From: an uncultured Bacteroidia bacterium
GTDB taxonomy: Bacteria > Bacteroidota > Bacteroidia > Bacteroidales > Prolixibacteraceae
Direction of reading: 5' to 3'
Length of the DNA stretch: 64,000 nucleotides
Assembly: GCA_903907075.1 (NCBI GenBank)
Contig: CAIVMQ010000063.1
Coordinates: 35,491-99,490, forward strand
Under the pieces are notes generated by a model, which saw only the letters and a program-made list of their open reading frames with translations, made no database searches and was not told the origin of the DNA. A program made the position numbers and the translations under genes. Shown here one piece after another: positions 43,864-52,011 of this stretch (the stretch's first letter is position 1; the number at the start of each line of letters is the position of its first letter).

Positions 43864-45125
43864 AAAAGTTCCAATTTCTACTATTGTTATCTTGTATTGC
43901 AACTTGGTCCAACGCAGCTGAGATAACATTGGATAGCTGTCAGTCGATGGCTAGAATAAATCACCCGTTATTAAGGCAAGCAGGAATATTGGATCAGATT
44001 TCAGAACTTCGTCAACAAAATATTGAAACACTGAATTTACCTCAGTTTGATCTTACTGCAAGAGCCTCATGGCAATCAGATGTAACGAAATTGGCTCTTA
44101 AAATGCCAGGATTCGCTGGACCAGAGCCTCTTTCTAAGGATCAGTACAAGACGTATATCGACATTAAGCAACGGATTTATGATGGTGGATTAGCCAAAAA
44201 AAGTAAAGAACTGGAAGAGGCTGACCGATTAGTATCAACGCAGCAAAATGAGATTGAGCTATACAAAATAAAGGAAACTGTAAATACCCTCTATTTTAAT
44301 GCGCTAATTATTCAGAAGAATTTAAGTATTTTAAATCTTAAAAGGGAGATACTTAACGAACAAATAAAATCGATCCGATCAGGGGTTGAAAATGGAGTAT
44401 CATTACCCAATAATTTAGACCACCTAATAGGGGAGAAACTTTTAACCGACCAGCAAGAGGTGGAATTTAGGTCATCCTATTCAACTACTATAAGTTTACT
44501 GGAAATTATTACCGGAGGTTCTTTTACTGAACAAATAACCTTTGCAGATCCTCCTCGCATAGGCACAGTTGTCAATGACGAACTTAATCGGCCGGAGATT
44601 CTCCTTTTTACGTTACAACAATCTAAACTTGAAAAGAGTGAGCAGGTCATAAAAAACACCCGAAATCCTTTCATATATGCTTTTGGACAAGGTGGTTACG
44701 GCCGACCGGGGTTTAATATGCTGGAAAACAATTTTGCTGATTTCTATATGGTGGGAGCCGGATTATCGTGGAATATTTGGGACTGGCATAAGAACCGTCG
44801 AGAAAGGTCTGTACTTAAACTTCAGAAAGATTTGATAAGCACGAATTTAGATAATTTTACCAGATCAATAAAAATGGCCTTAAAGCAAGAAGAGAATAAT
44901 GCGATCAAGATTTTAGCTCTTATTTCGACCGACGAAAAACTAGTCGTTATAAAGGAACAGATTACAAATAGATCATCCTCAGCCCTAAAAAACGGTATGA
45001 TAACCTCCGCAGATTTTATTCGCGATCTCAACGCAGCACTACAAGCCAAAGCAAATCTTGAGACTCATAAACTTCAGCTGAATCAAACGATGATAAATTA
45101 CAAAACTATAAAAGGGAATAAATAA
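43860..45125 (+). CDS. TolC-family outer-membrane channel of the ABC exporter
   Basis: The 421-residue protein has a signal peptide (about 1-19, ending SNAA) and the two helical OEP repeats of TolC-like channels. The first begins ITLDSCQSMARINHPLLRQA and the second includes NPFIYAFGQGGYGRPG and GAGLSWNIWDW. It should be the outer-membrane exit for the downstream HlyD/ABC complex. It is clearly different in sequence from the RND-linked TolC protein at 14.7 kb. Confidence 0.9.
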   Translation: MKKFQFLLLLSCIATWSNAAEITLDSCQSMARINHPLLRQAGILDQISELRQQNIETLNLPQFDLTARASWQSDVTKLALKMPGFAGPEPLSKDQYKTYIDIKQRIYDGGLAKKSKELEEADRLVSTQQNEIELYKIKETVNTLYFNALIIQKNLSILNLKREILNEQIKSIRSGVENGVSLPNNLDHLIGEKLLTDQQEVEFRSSYSTTISLLEIITGGSFTEQITFADPPRIGTVVNDELNRPEILLFTLQQSKLEKSEQVIKNTRNPFIYAFGQGGYGRPGFNMLENNFADFYMVGAGLSWNIWDWHKNRRERSVLKLQKDLISTNLDNFTRSIKMALKQEENNAIKILALISTDEKLVVIKEQITNRSSSALKNGMITSADFIRDLNAALQAKANLETHKLQLNQTMINYKTIKGNK

Positions 45126-45175
45126 CTCATATTTAAGTATTAGGCCTAAAAAATAAAATAATAACCCTCAATAAA

Positions 45176-46048
45176 ATGAAAACACACTTATTGTTATTGC
45201 TGACCTTAATTTTGGGAGCTTGCTCTGTTAAAGAGACAAAGTCTGACGCATTTGGAAATTTCGAGACAGATGAGGTGATCGTCTCTTGTGAAAATAGCGG
45301 AAAGATAGTATCAGCGACCTTTGTGGAAGGGGAACGAGTTGAGAAAGGGGCTATTCTGGCTATTACAGACACCACGACATTGGTCCTCCAACGAAACCAA
45401 TTAGTTGCCCAGAAAGAATCTGTTCTGGCTCAGAAGGGTGGATTTTATGCACAACTCACTGTTTCTGACCAACAAATTACCAATTTACAAAAAGATCAGG
45501 TTAGAATTCAAAAGATGCTCGCCGAAGGGGCTGCAACGCCCAAACAAATGGATGATATCGACGGTCAAATTGCACTTGTGAACAAGCAGAAAAAGGCTCA
45601 CACCGCTCAGCTAAATGCCATTGAGAAAAGTGCGGAGGCGATTGATGCCCAAATAGCCGTAGTAAATGAACGCATTAGTGTTGCTACTGTACGTGCACCC
45701 ATAACAGGAATTATTCTTGAAAAATATTCACAAACAGGAGAGCTTACCACCCCCGGAAAATCGCTTTGCAAAATGGCCAATATGGATAATCTAATTCTTC
45801 GGGTTTTTGCCAGCGGGGCACAGCTAACACAGGTTAAAATAGGTAAGCCTGTTAAGGTTATTTTCGATGGGAATGGAGGGGTTAAAGAGATAAGTGGCAC
45901 AGTTGAGTGGGTATCCTCAGTGGCCGAATTTACCCCTAAAATTATCCAAACGCGTGAGGAACGTGTAAAACTCGTTTATGCCATTAAGGTTCGAGTTCCT
46001 AATGATGGCTCATTAAAGCTTGGAATGCCAGGGGAAATAAAATTCTAA
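45176..46048 (+). CDS. HlyD-family adaptor lipoprotein (YbhG-like)
   Basis: The 290-residue protein has a lipoprotein signal with lipobox LGAC (Cys16). A split biotinyl-lipoyl domain (SENSGKIVSATFVEGERVEKGAILAI and VRAPITGIILEKYSQTGEL) surrounds a long coiled coil (about 65-155) rich in Gln and Lys. A beta-barrel segment completes it. It bridges the inner-membrane ABC permeases and the TolC-like channel across the periplasm. It is shorter than RND adaptors, as is usual for ABC-type YbhG proteins. Confidence 0.9.
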   Translation: MKTHLLLLLTLILGACSVKETKSDAFGNFETDEVIVSCENSGKIVSATFVEGERVEKGAILAITDTTTLVLQRNQLVAQKESVLAQKGGFYAQLTVSDQQITNLQKDQVRIQKMLAEGAATPKQMDDIDGQIALVNKQKKAHTAQLNAIEKSAEAIDAQIAVVNERISVATVRAPITGIILEKYSQTGELTTPGKSLCKMANMDNLILRVFASGAQLTQVKIGKPVKVIFDGNGGVKEISGTVEWVSSVAEFTPKIIQTREERVKLVYAIKVRVPNDGSLKLGMPGEIKF

Positions 46049-46059
46049 TCGACTCCAAA

Positions 46060-46974
46060 ATGATTGAAGTCAACGAAATACACAAGCATTACGGCGATGT
46101 TATTGCATTAGAAAAAGTTAGCCTCTCGGTAAATAAGGGGGAGCTCTTTGGACTCATAGGTCCTGATGGAGCTGGAAAAACATCGCTTATGCGAATTCTC
46201 ATGTCGCTATTACTTCCCGAGGGGGGGGCCGCCTCGATGAGTGGTTATGATGTTGTTAAAGATTATAAACAAGTTAGGCTGATCACAGGATATATGCCCG
46301 GAAGATTTTCGCTATATCCCGATTTAACGGTAGAGGAGAACCTGAAATTTTTTGCTACTGTTTTTGGTACAACGATTCAACAGAACTACCACTTGATTAA
46401 GGATATTTACCAACAGATAGAGCCTTTTAAAGATCGTCGAGCGGGAAAACTCTCGGGCGGGATGAAGCAGAAGCTAGCCCTTTCATGTGCCCTCATCCAT
46501 AAACCGGAAATTCTAATCCTTGATGAACCAACAACAGGTGTTGATGCAGTATCGAGGAAGGAGTTCTGGGAAATGCTTAAAAGGCTCAAAGAGATGGGCA
46601 TAACGATTTTGGTCTCGACACCCTATATGGATGAAGCTTCTAAGTGTGATCGAATTGCATTAATTCAAAAGGGACAATTAATGTCTGTTGAGACCCCCCA
46701 AGCAATGATAAAATCTTTTCCTGAGGATTTATGGGCGGTACGAACACGAAAAATATATGACACCTCTAAGTATCTGGAATTACTTCCGGCCCTGATTTCT
46801 GTCAATAGTTTCGGTCAGGTTTTACATCTGGTGACAAAAAAAGGGGTTCATACATCCAAATCAATTGGCCAATTTTTATCCCAAAAGGGGGAATTAGACT
46901 ATTCCATTGAGCCATCAACGGCAACTATTGAAGACCTCTTTATTTTACTTATGAACCACCACAAACAGAACTAA
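46060..46974 (+). CDS. ABC exporter ATPase 1 (degenerate Q- and H-loops)
   Basis: The 304-residue protein is a single nucleotide-binding domain with a C-terminal extension (about 225-304). Walker A is GPDGAGKT (34-41), the signature LSGGMKQK (131-138) is canonical, and Walker B with the catalytic Glu is LILDEPT (152-158). The Q-loop Gln is replaced by Gly (GYMPG, residue 81) and the switch His by Pro (STPYMDE, Pro188). It overlaps the second ATPase gene by one nucleotide. With that partner it should form a heterodimer corresponding to the two halves of E. coli YbhF. Confidence 0.9.
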   Translation: MIEVNEIHKHYGDVIALEKVSLSVNKGELFGLIGPDGAGKTSLMRILMSLLLPEGGAASMSGYDVVKDYKQVRLITGYMPGRFSLYPDLTVEENLKFFATVFGTTIQQNYHLIKDIYQQIEPFKDRRAGKLSGGMKQKLALSCALIHKPEILILDEPTTGVDAVSRKEFWEMLKRLKEMGITILVSTPYMDEASKCDRIALIQKGQLMSVETPQAMIKSFPEDLWAVRTRKIYDTSKYLELLPALISVNSFGQVLHLVTKKGVHTSKSIGQFLSQKGELDYSIEPSTATIEDLFILLMNHHKQN

Positions 46975-47702
46975 TGATTCCTTCAGAGCCCGTTATTACA
47001 GTTCGAAATATGGTAAAGAAGTTTGGTGACTTCATAGCGAACGACAACCTTAATTTTGAAGTCTATAAAGGGGAGATCTTTGGTTTTATCGGAGCCAATG
47101 GGGCAGGTAAAACAACTGCAATACGCATATTATGCGGCCTCTCCTCTCCCACTTCAGGTGAAATGAATGTGGGCGGATTTGATATTTACCGGCAAACGGA
47201 AAAGATTAAGCAGAATATTGGTTACATGAGTCAGAAGTTTTCGCTGTATGAAGATCTTACAATAAACGAAAATATCCGCTTTTATGGTGGTGTATATGGG
47301 ATGAATATTGCCGAGCGCAAATTAAGAACTACTGAAATGCTTGAGCGACTTGAGCTTACAGCCTATGCAAACCGAAAAATCGGTGATCTTCCATTAGGAT
47401 GGAAACAAAAATTGGCCTTTTCTATAGCCATTCTTCACAACCCAAAAATTGTCTTTCTCGATGAACCGACAGGTGGAGTTGACCCAATCACTCGGCGACA
47501 ATTCTGGAATCTTATTTATGAAGCAGTTGAAAAAGGGATTACTGTTTTTGTGACTACCCATTATATGGATGAAGCTGAATATTGCGACAGAGTATCGATA
47601 ATGGCAGAGGGAAAAATTGTAGCCCTAGACACTCCTGAAGCGCTTAAGAAACAATACAATGCAGCCAATATGGATGAAGTATTTTTAAAAATTGCCCGAT
47701 GA
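46974..47702 (+). CDS. ABC exporter ATPase 2 (non-canonical signature)
   Basis: The 242-residue nucleotide-binding domain has Walker A GANGAGKT (40-47), an intact Q-loop (GYMSQ, Gln87), Walker B VFLDEPT (160-166) and the switch His196 in TTHYMDE. Its signature is LPLGWKQK (139-146) instead of LSGGQ, a form I associate with this YbhF-like family rather than with decay. These features complement the defects of ATPase 1. The two permease genes follow after 60 bp. Confidence 0.9.
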   Translation: MIPSEPVITVRNMVKKFGDFIANDNLNFEVYKGEIFGFIGANGAGKTTAIRILCGLSSPTSGEMNVGGFDIYRQTEKIKQNIGYMSQKFSLYEDLTINENIRFYGGVYGMNIAERKLRTTEMLERLELTAYANRKIGDLPLGWKQKLAFSIAILHNPKIVFLDEPTGGVDPITRRQFWNLIYEAVEKGITVFVTTHYMDEAEYCDRVSIMAEGKIVALDTPEALKKQYNAANMDEVFLKIAR

Positions 47703-47762
47703 AGCAAATCCATAATTTAGCCGTTTTATCTATCATGCCAATAAAATATAATTTTTAAACGG

Positions 47763-48869
47763 ATGAACAGATTCATAGCATTTCTGCGAAAAGAGTTTTT
47801 CCATATATTTCGGGATCCCAGAACTCTGGTAATCCTTTTCGGCATACCTATTGCACAATTGCTGCTCTTTGGCTACGTCTTAACCAATGAGGTGCGCAAT
47901 GTGAAGATTGGTATTGTCGACAATTCAAAAGATTATCTAAGTATTAAGCTCAGCGAGCGCATACTATCCTCTGGATATTTCCTATTGGCAGCTACGCCGG
48001 CCACGGAGAGTGAATATGAAGGATTATTCAGAAGCAGTAAAGTGAAGGAGATTATCGTCTTCGAACCAGATTTTGCCCGCAATCTCATTAAAGAGGGGAA
48101 AGCCGGAATTCAAGTAATTGCCGATGCATCAGAGCCAAATGCGGCACAGCTTATTGTGAATTATACTACAGCTATTGCTAACGATTTCGTGCGTGATGAA
48201 TTTGTCAAAGAACAGAAGCTTCCCGGCATTGCCATTAAAGTGCGTATGCTCTTTAACGAAAATATGCGAGATGCTTATAACTTTATACCCGGTCTGATAG
48301 CGGTAATTTTAATGTTAATCTCGGCAATGATGACCGCCATCACCATAACCCGTGAGAAAGAGTCAGGTACAATGGAGATACTTCTTGCCTCGCCCTTAAA
48401 ACCAATTCAGATTATCTTGGGGAAGGTTGTCCCCTATATGATCCTTTCTATTGTCAATGCCTTGGTAGTTCTTATATTGGGCTATTTCGTCTTTGAAGTA
48501 CCCATCGTAGGAAGTTTAAGTTTATTATTAGCCGAAATTTTGCTGTTCATCTTCCTGGCATTGTCGTTAGGAATATTAATCTCCACCTTCGTAAACAATC
48601 AGGTTACAGCCCTTGCCTTATCCGGCTTTGTTCTGATGTTGCCCAGTATTCTGCTCTCAGGATTTATCTTTCCGGTAAAAAATATGCCCATTGCTCTGCA
48701 AATCATTGCGAACCTAATGCCTCCGCGTTGGTTTATCGAAATAAACAGAACCGTAATGCTCAAAGGTGGAGGCCTTGCCGAAATATGGCCACACACACTA
48801 ATTTTAATCGGAATGTCTCTGCTATTTATAGTTATTAGTATTCGAAAATTTAAAATACGTCTTCAATAA
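47763..48869 (+). CDS. ABC-2 type permease 1 (YbhS/YbhR-like)
   Basis: The 368-residue inner-membrane protein has a cytoplasmic N-terminus with the FLRKEFFHIFRDPRTL coupling segment and a first helix (about 20-40). A large periplasmic domain (about 45-170) and five more helices in the C-terminal half follow. These include the TREKESGTMEILLASPL cytoplasmic loop and the LSGFIFPVKNMP loop typical of ABC-2 permeases. It pairs with the following permease to form the translocation path. The substrate is unknown. Confidence 0.92.
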   Translation: MNRFIAFLRKEFFHIFRDPRTLVILFGIPIAQLLLFGYVLTNEVRNVKIGIVDNSKDYLSIKLSERILSSGYFLLAATPATESEYEGLFRSSKVKEIIVFEPDFARNLIKEGKAGIQVIADASEPNAAQLIVNYTTAIANDFVRDEFVKEQKLPGIAIKVRMLFNENMRDAYNFIPGLIAVILMLISAMMTAITITREKESGTMEILLASPLKPIQIILGKVVPYMILSIVNALVVLILGYFVFEVPIVGSLSLLLAEILLFIFLALSLGILISTFVNNQVTALALSGFVLMLPSILLSGFIFPVKNMPIALQIIANLMPPRWFIEINRTVMLKGGGLAEIWPHTLILIGMSLLFIVISIRKFKIRLQ

Positions 48870-48875
48870 AAGATT

Positions 48876-49991
48876 ATGCGAACACTATTTTATATTCTTC
48901 AAAAAGAGTTTACTCAGGTCTTTCGCAATAAATCGATGCTCCCGATCATCTTTGTGATGCCCTTGGTACAAATGCTTATTTTAGTCTTTGCCGCGACCAA
49001 CGAACTGCGACAAGTCGATCTGGCAATTGTCGATTATGATCACTCCACCGTGTCTCGCGAAATGATCGCAGGAATCGCAGGAAATCCTTTTTTTAAAGTG
49101 CGAGAGAATCTAGCCAATTCTCAGGAGGCAGAAAATCTTCTCATGAGAAATAAAATTGACCTTGCTCTGATCATCCCCCGGCATATGGATAAGGATTTAA
49201 CCACCACGAAATCTGCCCAAGTTCAGGTTCTTGTGGATGCGATAAATGGTAATGCCGCTCAACTTTCTCTTGCCTACCTATCAAGTGTTATCGGGGAGTA
49301 TAACCGAAAAGTAGTGATAAGCCGAATAGGGGGAGAAAATAACCCAATCAAAACGATCATCATCAAGCCAACGTATTGGTTTAATTCTCAACTTAATTAT
49401 AAATATTATATGGCCCCCGGAATTCTGGTGGTTTTAATAACTGTCGTGGGAATGCTGTTGGGTGGAATGAACCTTGTTCGGGAAAAGGAGCTTGGGACAA
49501 TTGAGCAAATCAATGTCACTCCAATAAAGAAATGGCAGTTTATCGCCGGCAAGCTCCTACCCTTTTTGGTTATCGGATTATTTGATCTTGCCTTTGGTTT
49601 ATTAGTTGCCAGACTAGCCTTTGCCATACCTATCCGAGGGAGCCTACCCCTACTTTTTGGTTTAGCATCTGTTTACCTGGTTTTAGTGCTATCCTGGGGA
49701 CTCTTTATCTCAACGATCAGCGATACTCAGCAACAAGCTACGTTCGTCTCATTTTTCTCGCTGATAGTTTTTATCATGATGAGCGGATTGTTTACACCTG
49801 TAGAGAGTATGCCCGATTGGGCCCAAAAGCTCGACTTTATTAATCCGCTTTATTATTTTGTGAAGATTATGCGGAGCGTTCTGTTAAAAGGATCCAACTT
49901 CAGCGATATATTCAATGAGTTTGCGGCTCTCTCAGCATTTGCAGTTTCAATTTTCGGACTTGCTATTTTCAGATATCGAAAAACATCTTGA
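48876..49991 (+). CDS. ABC-2 type permease 2 (YbhR-like)
   Basis: The 371-residue paralogue of the preceding permease has the same plan: LQKEFTQVFRNKSMLPII at the N-terminus, a periplasmic domain (about 45-180) and a C-terminal helical bundle with VREKELGTIEQINVTP and MSGLFTPVESMP. Only 6 bp separate the two genes. The pair with two ATPases, an adaptor and a channel makes a complete cell-envelope-spanning exporter, and this is the last of its genes. Confidence 0.92.
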   Translation: MRTLFYILQKEFTQVFRNKSMLPIIFVMPLVQMLILVFAATNELRQVDLAIVDYDHSTVSREMIAGIAGNPFFKVRENLANSQEAENLLMRNKIDLALIIPRHMDKDLTTTKSAQVQVLVDAINGNAAQLSLAYLSSVIGEYNRKVVISRIGGENNPIKTIIIKPTYWFNSQLNYKYYMAPGILVVLITVVGMLLGGMNLVREKELGTIEQINVTPIKKWQFIAGKLLPFLVIGLFDLAFGLLVARLAFAIPIRGSLPLLFGLASVYLVLVLSWGLFISTISDTQQQATFVSFFSLIVFIMMSGLFTPVESMPDWAQKLDFINPLYYFVKIMRSVLLKGSNFSDIFNEFAALSAFAVSIFGLAIFRYRKTS

Positions 49992-50042
49992 AAATAACCG
50001 AAGGATTTATAATTTTGAACAGATAAACCAACTACTTACCAG

Positions 50043-50894
50043 ATGATAAAATTAAATATCCTAATCCTACTAATATTTGTTCAACTATGTAGCTTCGGGC
50101 AACAACCAAAGGTATATTTATGGCCGGGTAATGTTCCCGGTGAGATCGAAAGCAAGCATGAGCCGGTTACAACACCAGATCACAGTAGGGATGTAATCCG
50201 CTTGACCGACGTAACAAATCCTGCTTTTCGGGTATATAAACCAATCCATGAAAATAACCTGGGTACCGGAATTATAATCTGTCCGGGTGGAGGCTATAGT
50301 ATATTAGCCTATAATCTTGAAGGGTCGGAAATTGCAGAATGGTTTACAAAACAGGGGATTACAGTCTTCGTACTTGAATACAGGGTACCTAAAAAGCAGA
50401 AACAGGCATTAATGGACATTCAACGCGCAATTCGAATAATACGAAATGATACGATAAAATACGGACTAAAAGGAAATAGAATTGGGGTGATGGGATTTTC
50501 TGCCGGAGGAAGCTTATCTGCACGAGCAGCTATACTCTATTCGAAAAGAAGCTATTTGCCACTTGATCAAATTGACTCCCTTTCGTGCCGCCCTAATTTT
50601 GCAATGTTAATCTACCCTGCATACCTGGACCAGGGTGTAGAGAGAGCTTTGACACCTGAATTAATCGTGAATATATCGACTCCGCCAATGTTTATTTTTG
50701 CTACCGCTGACGATGGCTATTCGAATAGCGCCTTGGTAATGGCAACAGCTTTAAGAGATGCTAAAGTCCCCGTTGAATTGCATTTAATGGCCGTTGGAGG
50801 TCATGGTTATGGTCTAAGGAGCGGAAATCCTGCTGCAGAAAAGTGGCCGGAAATGGCAAAGAAATGGCTTCTAAATCTCATCGATGGGAACTAA
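50043..50894 (+). CDS. Exported alpha/beta-hydrolase, acetyl-esterase-like
   Basis: The 283-residue protein has a signal peptide (about 1-20) and an esterase/lipase fold close to the acetyl-xylan-esterase-like hydrolases of Bacteroidota. The oxyanion loop CPGGGY is at 80-85, the nucleophile Ser153 is in GFSAGG (151-156), and Asp223 and His254 (GGHGYG) complete the triad. The YLWPGNVPGE opening after the signal is a hallmark of this group. It follows the ABC operon by 51 bp in the same direction, but a functional tie is not evident. Deacetylation of a glycan is the usual proposal for the family. Confidence 0.87.
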   Translation: MIKLNILILLIFVQLCSFGQQPKVYLWPGNVPGEIESKHEPVTTPDHSRDVIRLTDVTNPAFRVYKPIHENNLGTGIIICPGGGYSILAYNLEGSEIAEWFTKQGITVFVLEYRVPKKQKQALMDIQRAIRIIRNDTIKYGLKGNRIGVMGFSAGGSLSARAAILYSKRSYLPLDQIDSLSCRPNFAMLIYPAYLDQGVERALTPELIVNISTPPMFIFATADDGYSNSALVMATALRDAKVPVELHLMAVGGHGYGLRSGNPAAEKWPEMAKKWLLNLIDGN

Positions 50895-50974
50895 TATCTT
50901 AAACGCAGATTCAATCAATAATACAATAGTTTAACGCTATCTTTCGTGAGATTAGGTTGTTTAGCAGTTTTGAT

Positions 50975-50982
50975 TACCTTTG
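50975..50982 (+). promoter_or_regulatory. Bacteroidota -7 element upstream of the J-domain/KTSC gene
   Basis: TACCTTTG matches TAnnTTTG, 32 bp before the start codon. A TTG lies only 15 bp upstream, closer than the consensus spacing. Confidence 0.4.
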
Positions 50983-51014
50983 CAACCTTAAAATAAATTA
51001 CCTTAAATAGATTC

Positions 51015-51461
51015 ATGAAGCGCATTATCGAATACCGAAGATTATTGAATATCACTCCCGAGACCGATTTAAACGAATTAAAAAGCACCTATCGAAGTTT
51101 AATAAAGGAGTGGCATCCGGATAAATATGTGGGTAACGACGAACTCAAAGCTGAGGCTGAGCATAAAAGTAAAAATATTATCGAAGCTTATCACTTCCTG
51201 GTAAGTATCGCACCCGAAACGCAAGCGTTTAATTTAGAGGGATATACTCACACTACAAATAATTCAGGCATAGATGATTATTCCTATAAAGGTCAAACAT
51301 TAAAGATTACTTTTCAGGATGGAAGTGTCTATGAATACTTTGGGATTCCGAAGAATATTTACAATAAATTTGTAAACTCTTCAACATTATTACGGTTTGC
51401 CCGCAGACATATTTTCTATTCATTCACGTATAGAAACGTTGCCAAGCAGCAAATTGCTTAA
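51015..51461 (+). CDS. J-domain protein with C-terminal KTSC domain
   Basis: The 148-residue cytosolic protein has an N-terminal J-domain (about 5-65) with the Hsp70-stimulating HPD tripeptide at 34-36. After a short linker a KTSC domain (about 85-144) follows, recognised by LKITFQDGSVYEYFGIPKNIYNKFVNSS and a basic end. KTSC domains occur in small phage and bacterial proteins and in some lysyl-tRNA synthetase contexts, with no firm function. The fusion suggests that KTSC directs DnaK to a particular client. A strong terminator follows. Confidence 0.85.
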   Translation: MKRIIEYRRLLNITPETDLNELKSTYRSLIKEWHPDKYVGNDELKAEAEHKSKNIIEAYHFLVSIAPETQAFNLEGYTHTTNNSGIDDYSYKGQTLKITFQDGSVYEYFGIPKNIYNKFVNSSTLLRFARRHIFYSFTYRNVAKQQIA

Positions 51462-51464
51462 TAG

Positions 51465-51500
51465 AAAAGAGATCGTCTTTGTAAGACGATCTCTTTTTTT
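51465..51500. terminator. Bidirectional terminator between the J-domain gene and aroK
   Basis: AAAAGAGATCGTC (51465-51477) pairs perfectly with GACGATCTCTTTT (51485-51497), followed by T residues on the plus strand and by TTTT in the stem on the minus strand. It lies 3 bp after one stop codon and just after the other, so it serves both convergent genes. Confidence 0.9.
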
Positions 51501-51501
51501 G

Positions 51502-52011
51502 TTAGCTAAGTTGTGCGATTTTATCAATAACCAGCTGAGGATCGAGATTATTCTCACCCCGAATTATGATCTGCGCCTTCTCGTAATATAAAATTCGTTC
51601 CTTTAGAGCCTCTTCAATAAATAGGATCAACTCTTGTTTTGATTTTCCTGCAATGAGAGGACGAACAGTCTTAGACTTTATTAATCTGGATGCAAGAACT
51701 TCACTATCAGGTGCAATATATACCGTTACTCCATTTCTATTCATCACATCGATATTATCGAAAAAACAAGGAGATCCGCCACCTGTTCCAATAACAACAT
51801 CTTCGAAAGCCGATAACTCCAGCAGTGCAGTCTGTTCTTTCTCTCTAAAACTCAATTCACCCTCTTCTGAAAATATTTCAGGCACCGATTTAAAATTGCG
51901 CTCTTCGATATACTTATCCATATCAATAAAGCTAATGCCCATTAGATCAGCTACTTTTTTTCCAATAGTCGATTTTCCACACCCCATATATCCTATCAGA
52001 TAGATTTTCAT
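51502..52011 (-). CDS. aroK: Shikimate kinase
   Basis: The 169-residue cytosolic enzyme phosphorylates shikimate in aromatic amino-acid synthesis. The P-loop GYMGCGKS is at 7-14, followed by the shikimate-binding DMDKYIE near 31-37, the FREKE segment near 56-60 and GTGGGSPC near 76-83. Its start shares one nucleotide with the parC stop (TAATG), so the two are translationally coupled. Confidence 0.96.
   Translation of the reverse strand: MKIYLIGYMGCGKSTIGKKVADLMGISFIDMDKYIEERNFKSVPEIFSEEGELSFREKEQTALLELSAFEDVVIGTGGGSPCFFDNIDVMNRNGVTVYIAPDSEVLASRLIKSKTVRPLIAGKSKQELILFIEEALKERILYYEKAQIIIRGENNLDPQLVIDKIAQLS

Noticed and set aside
47388..47411. LPLGWKQK read as a decayed, inactive ABC signature
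   Set aside because: The rest of the domain is intact and this form recurs in YbhF-like ATPases as I know them; I treat it as a functional asymmetry, not a pseudogene.
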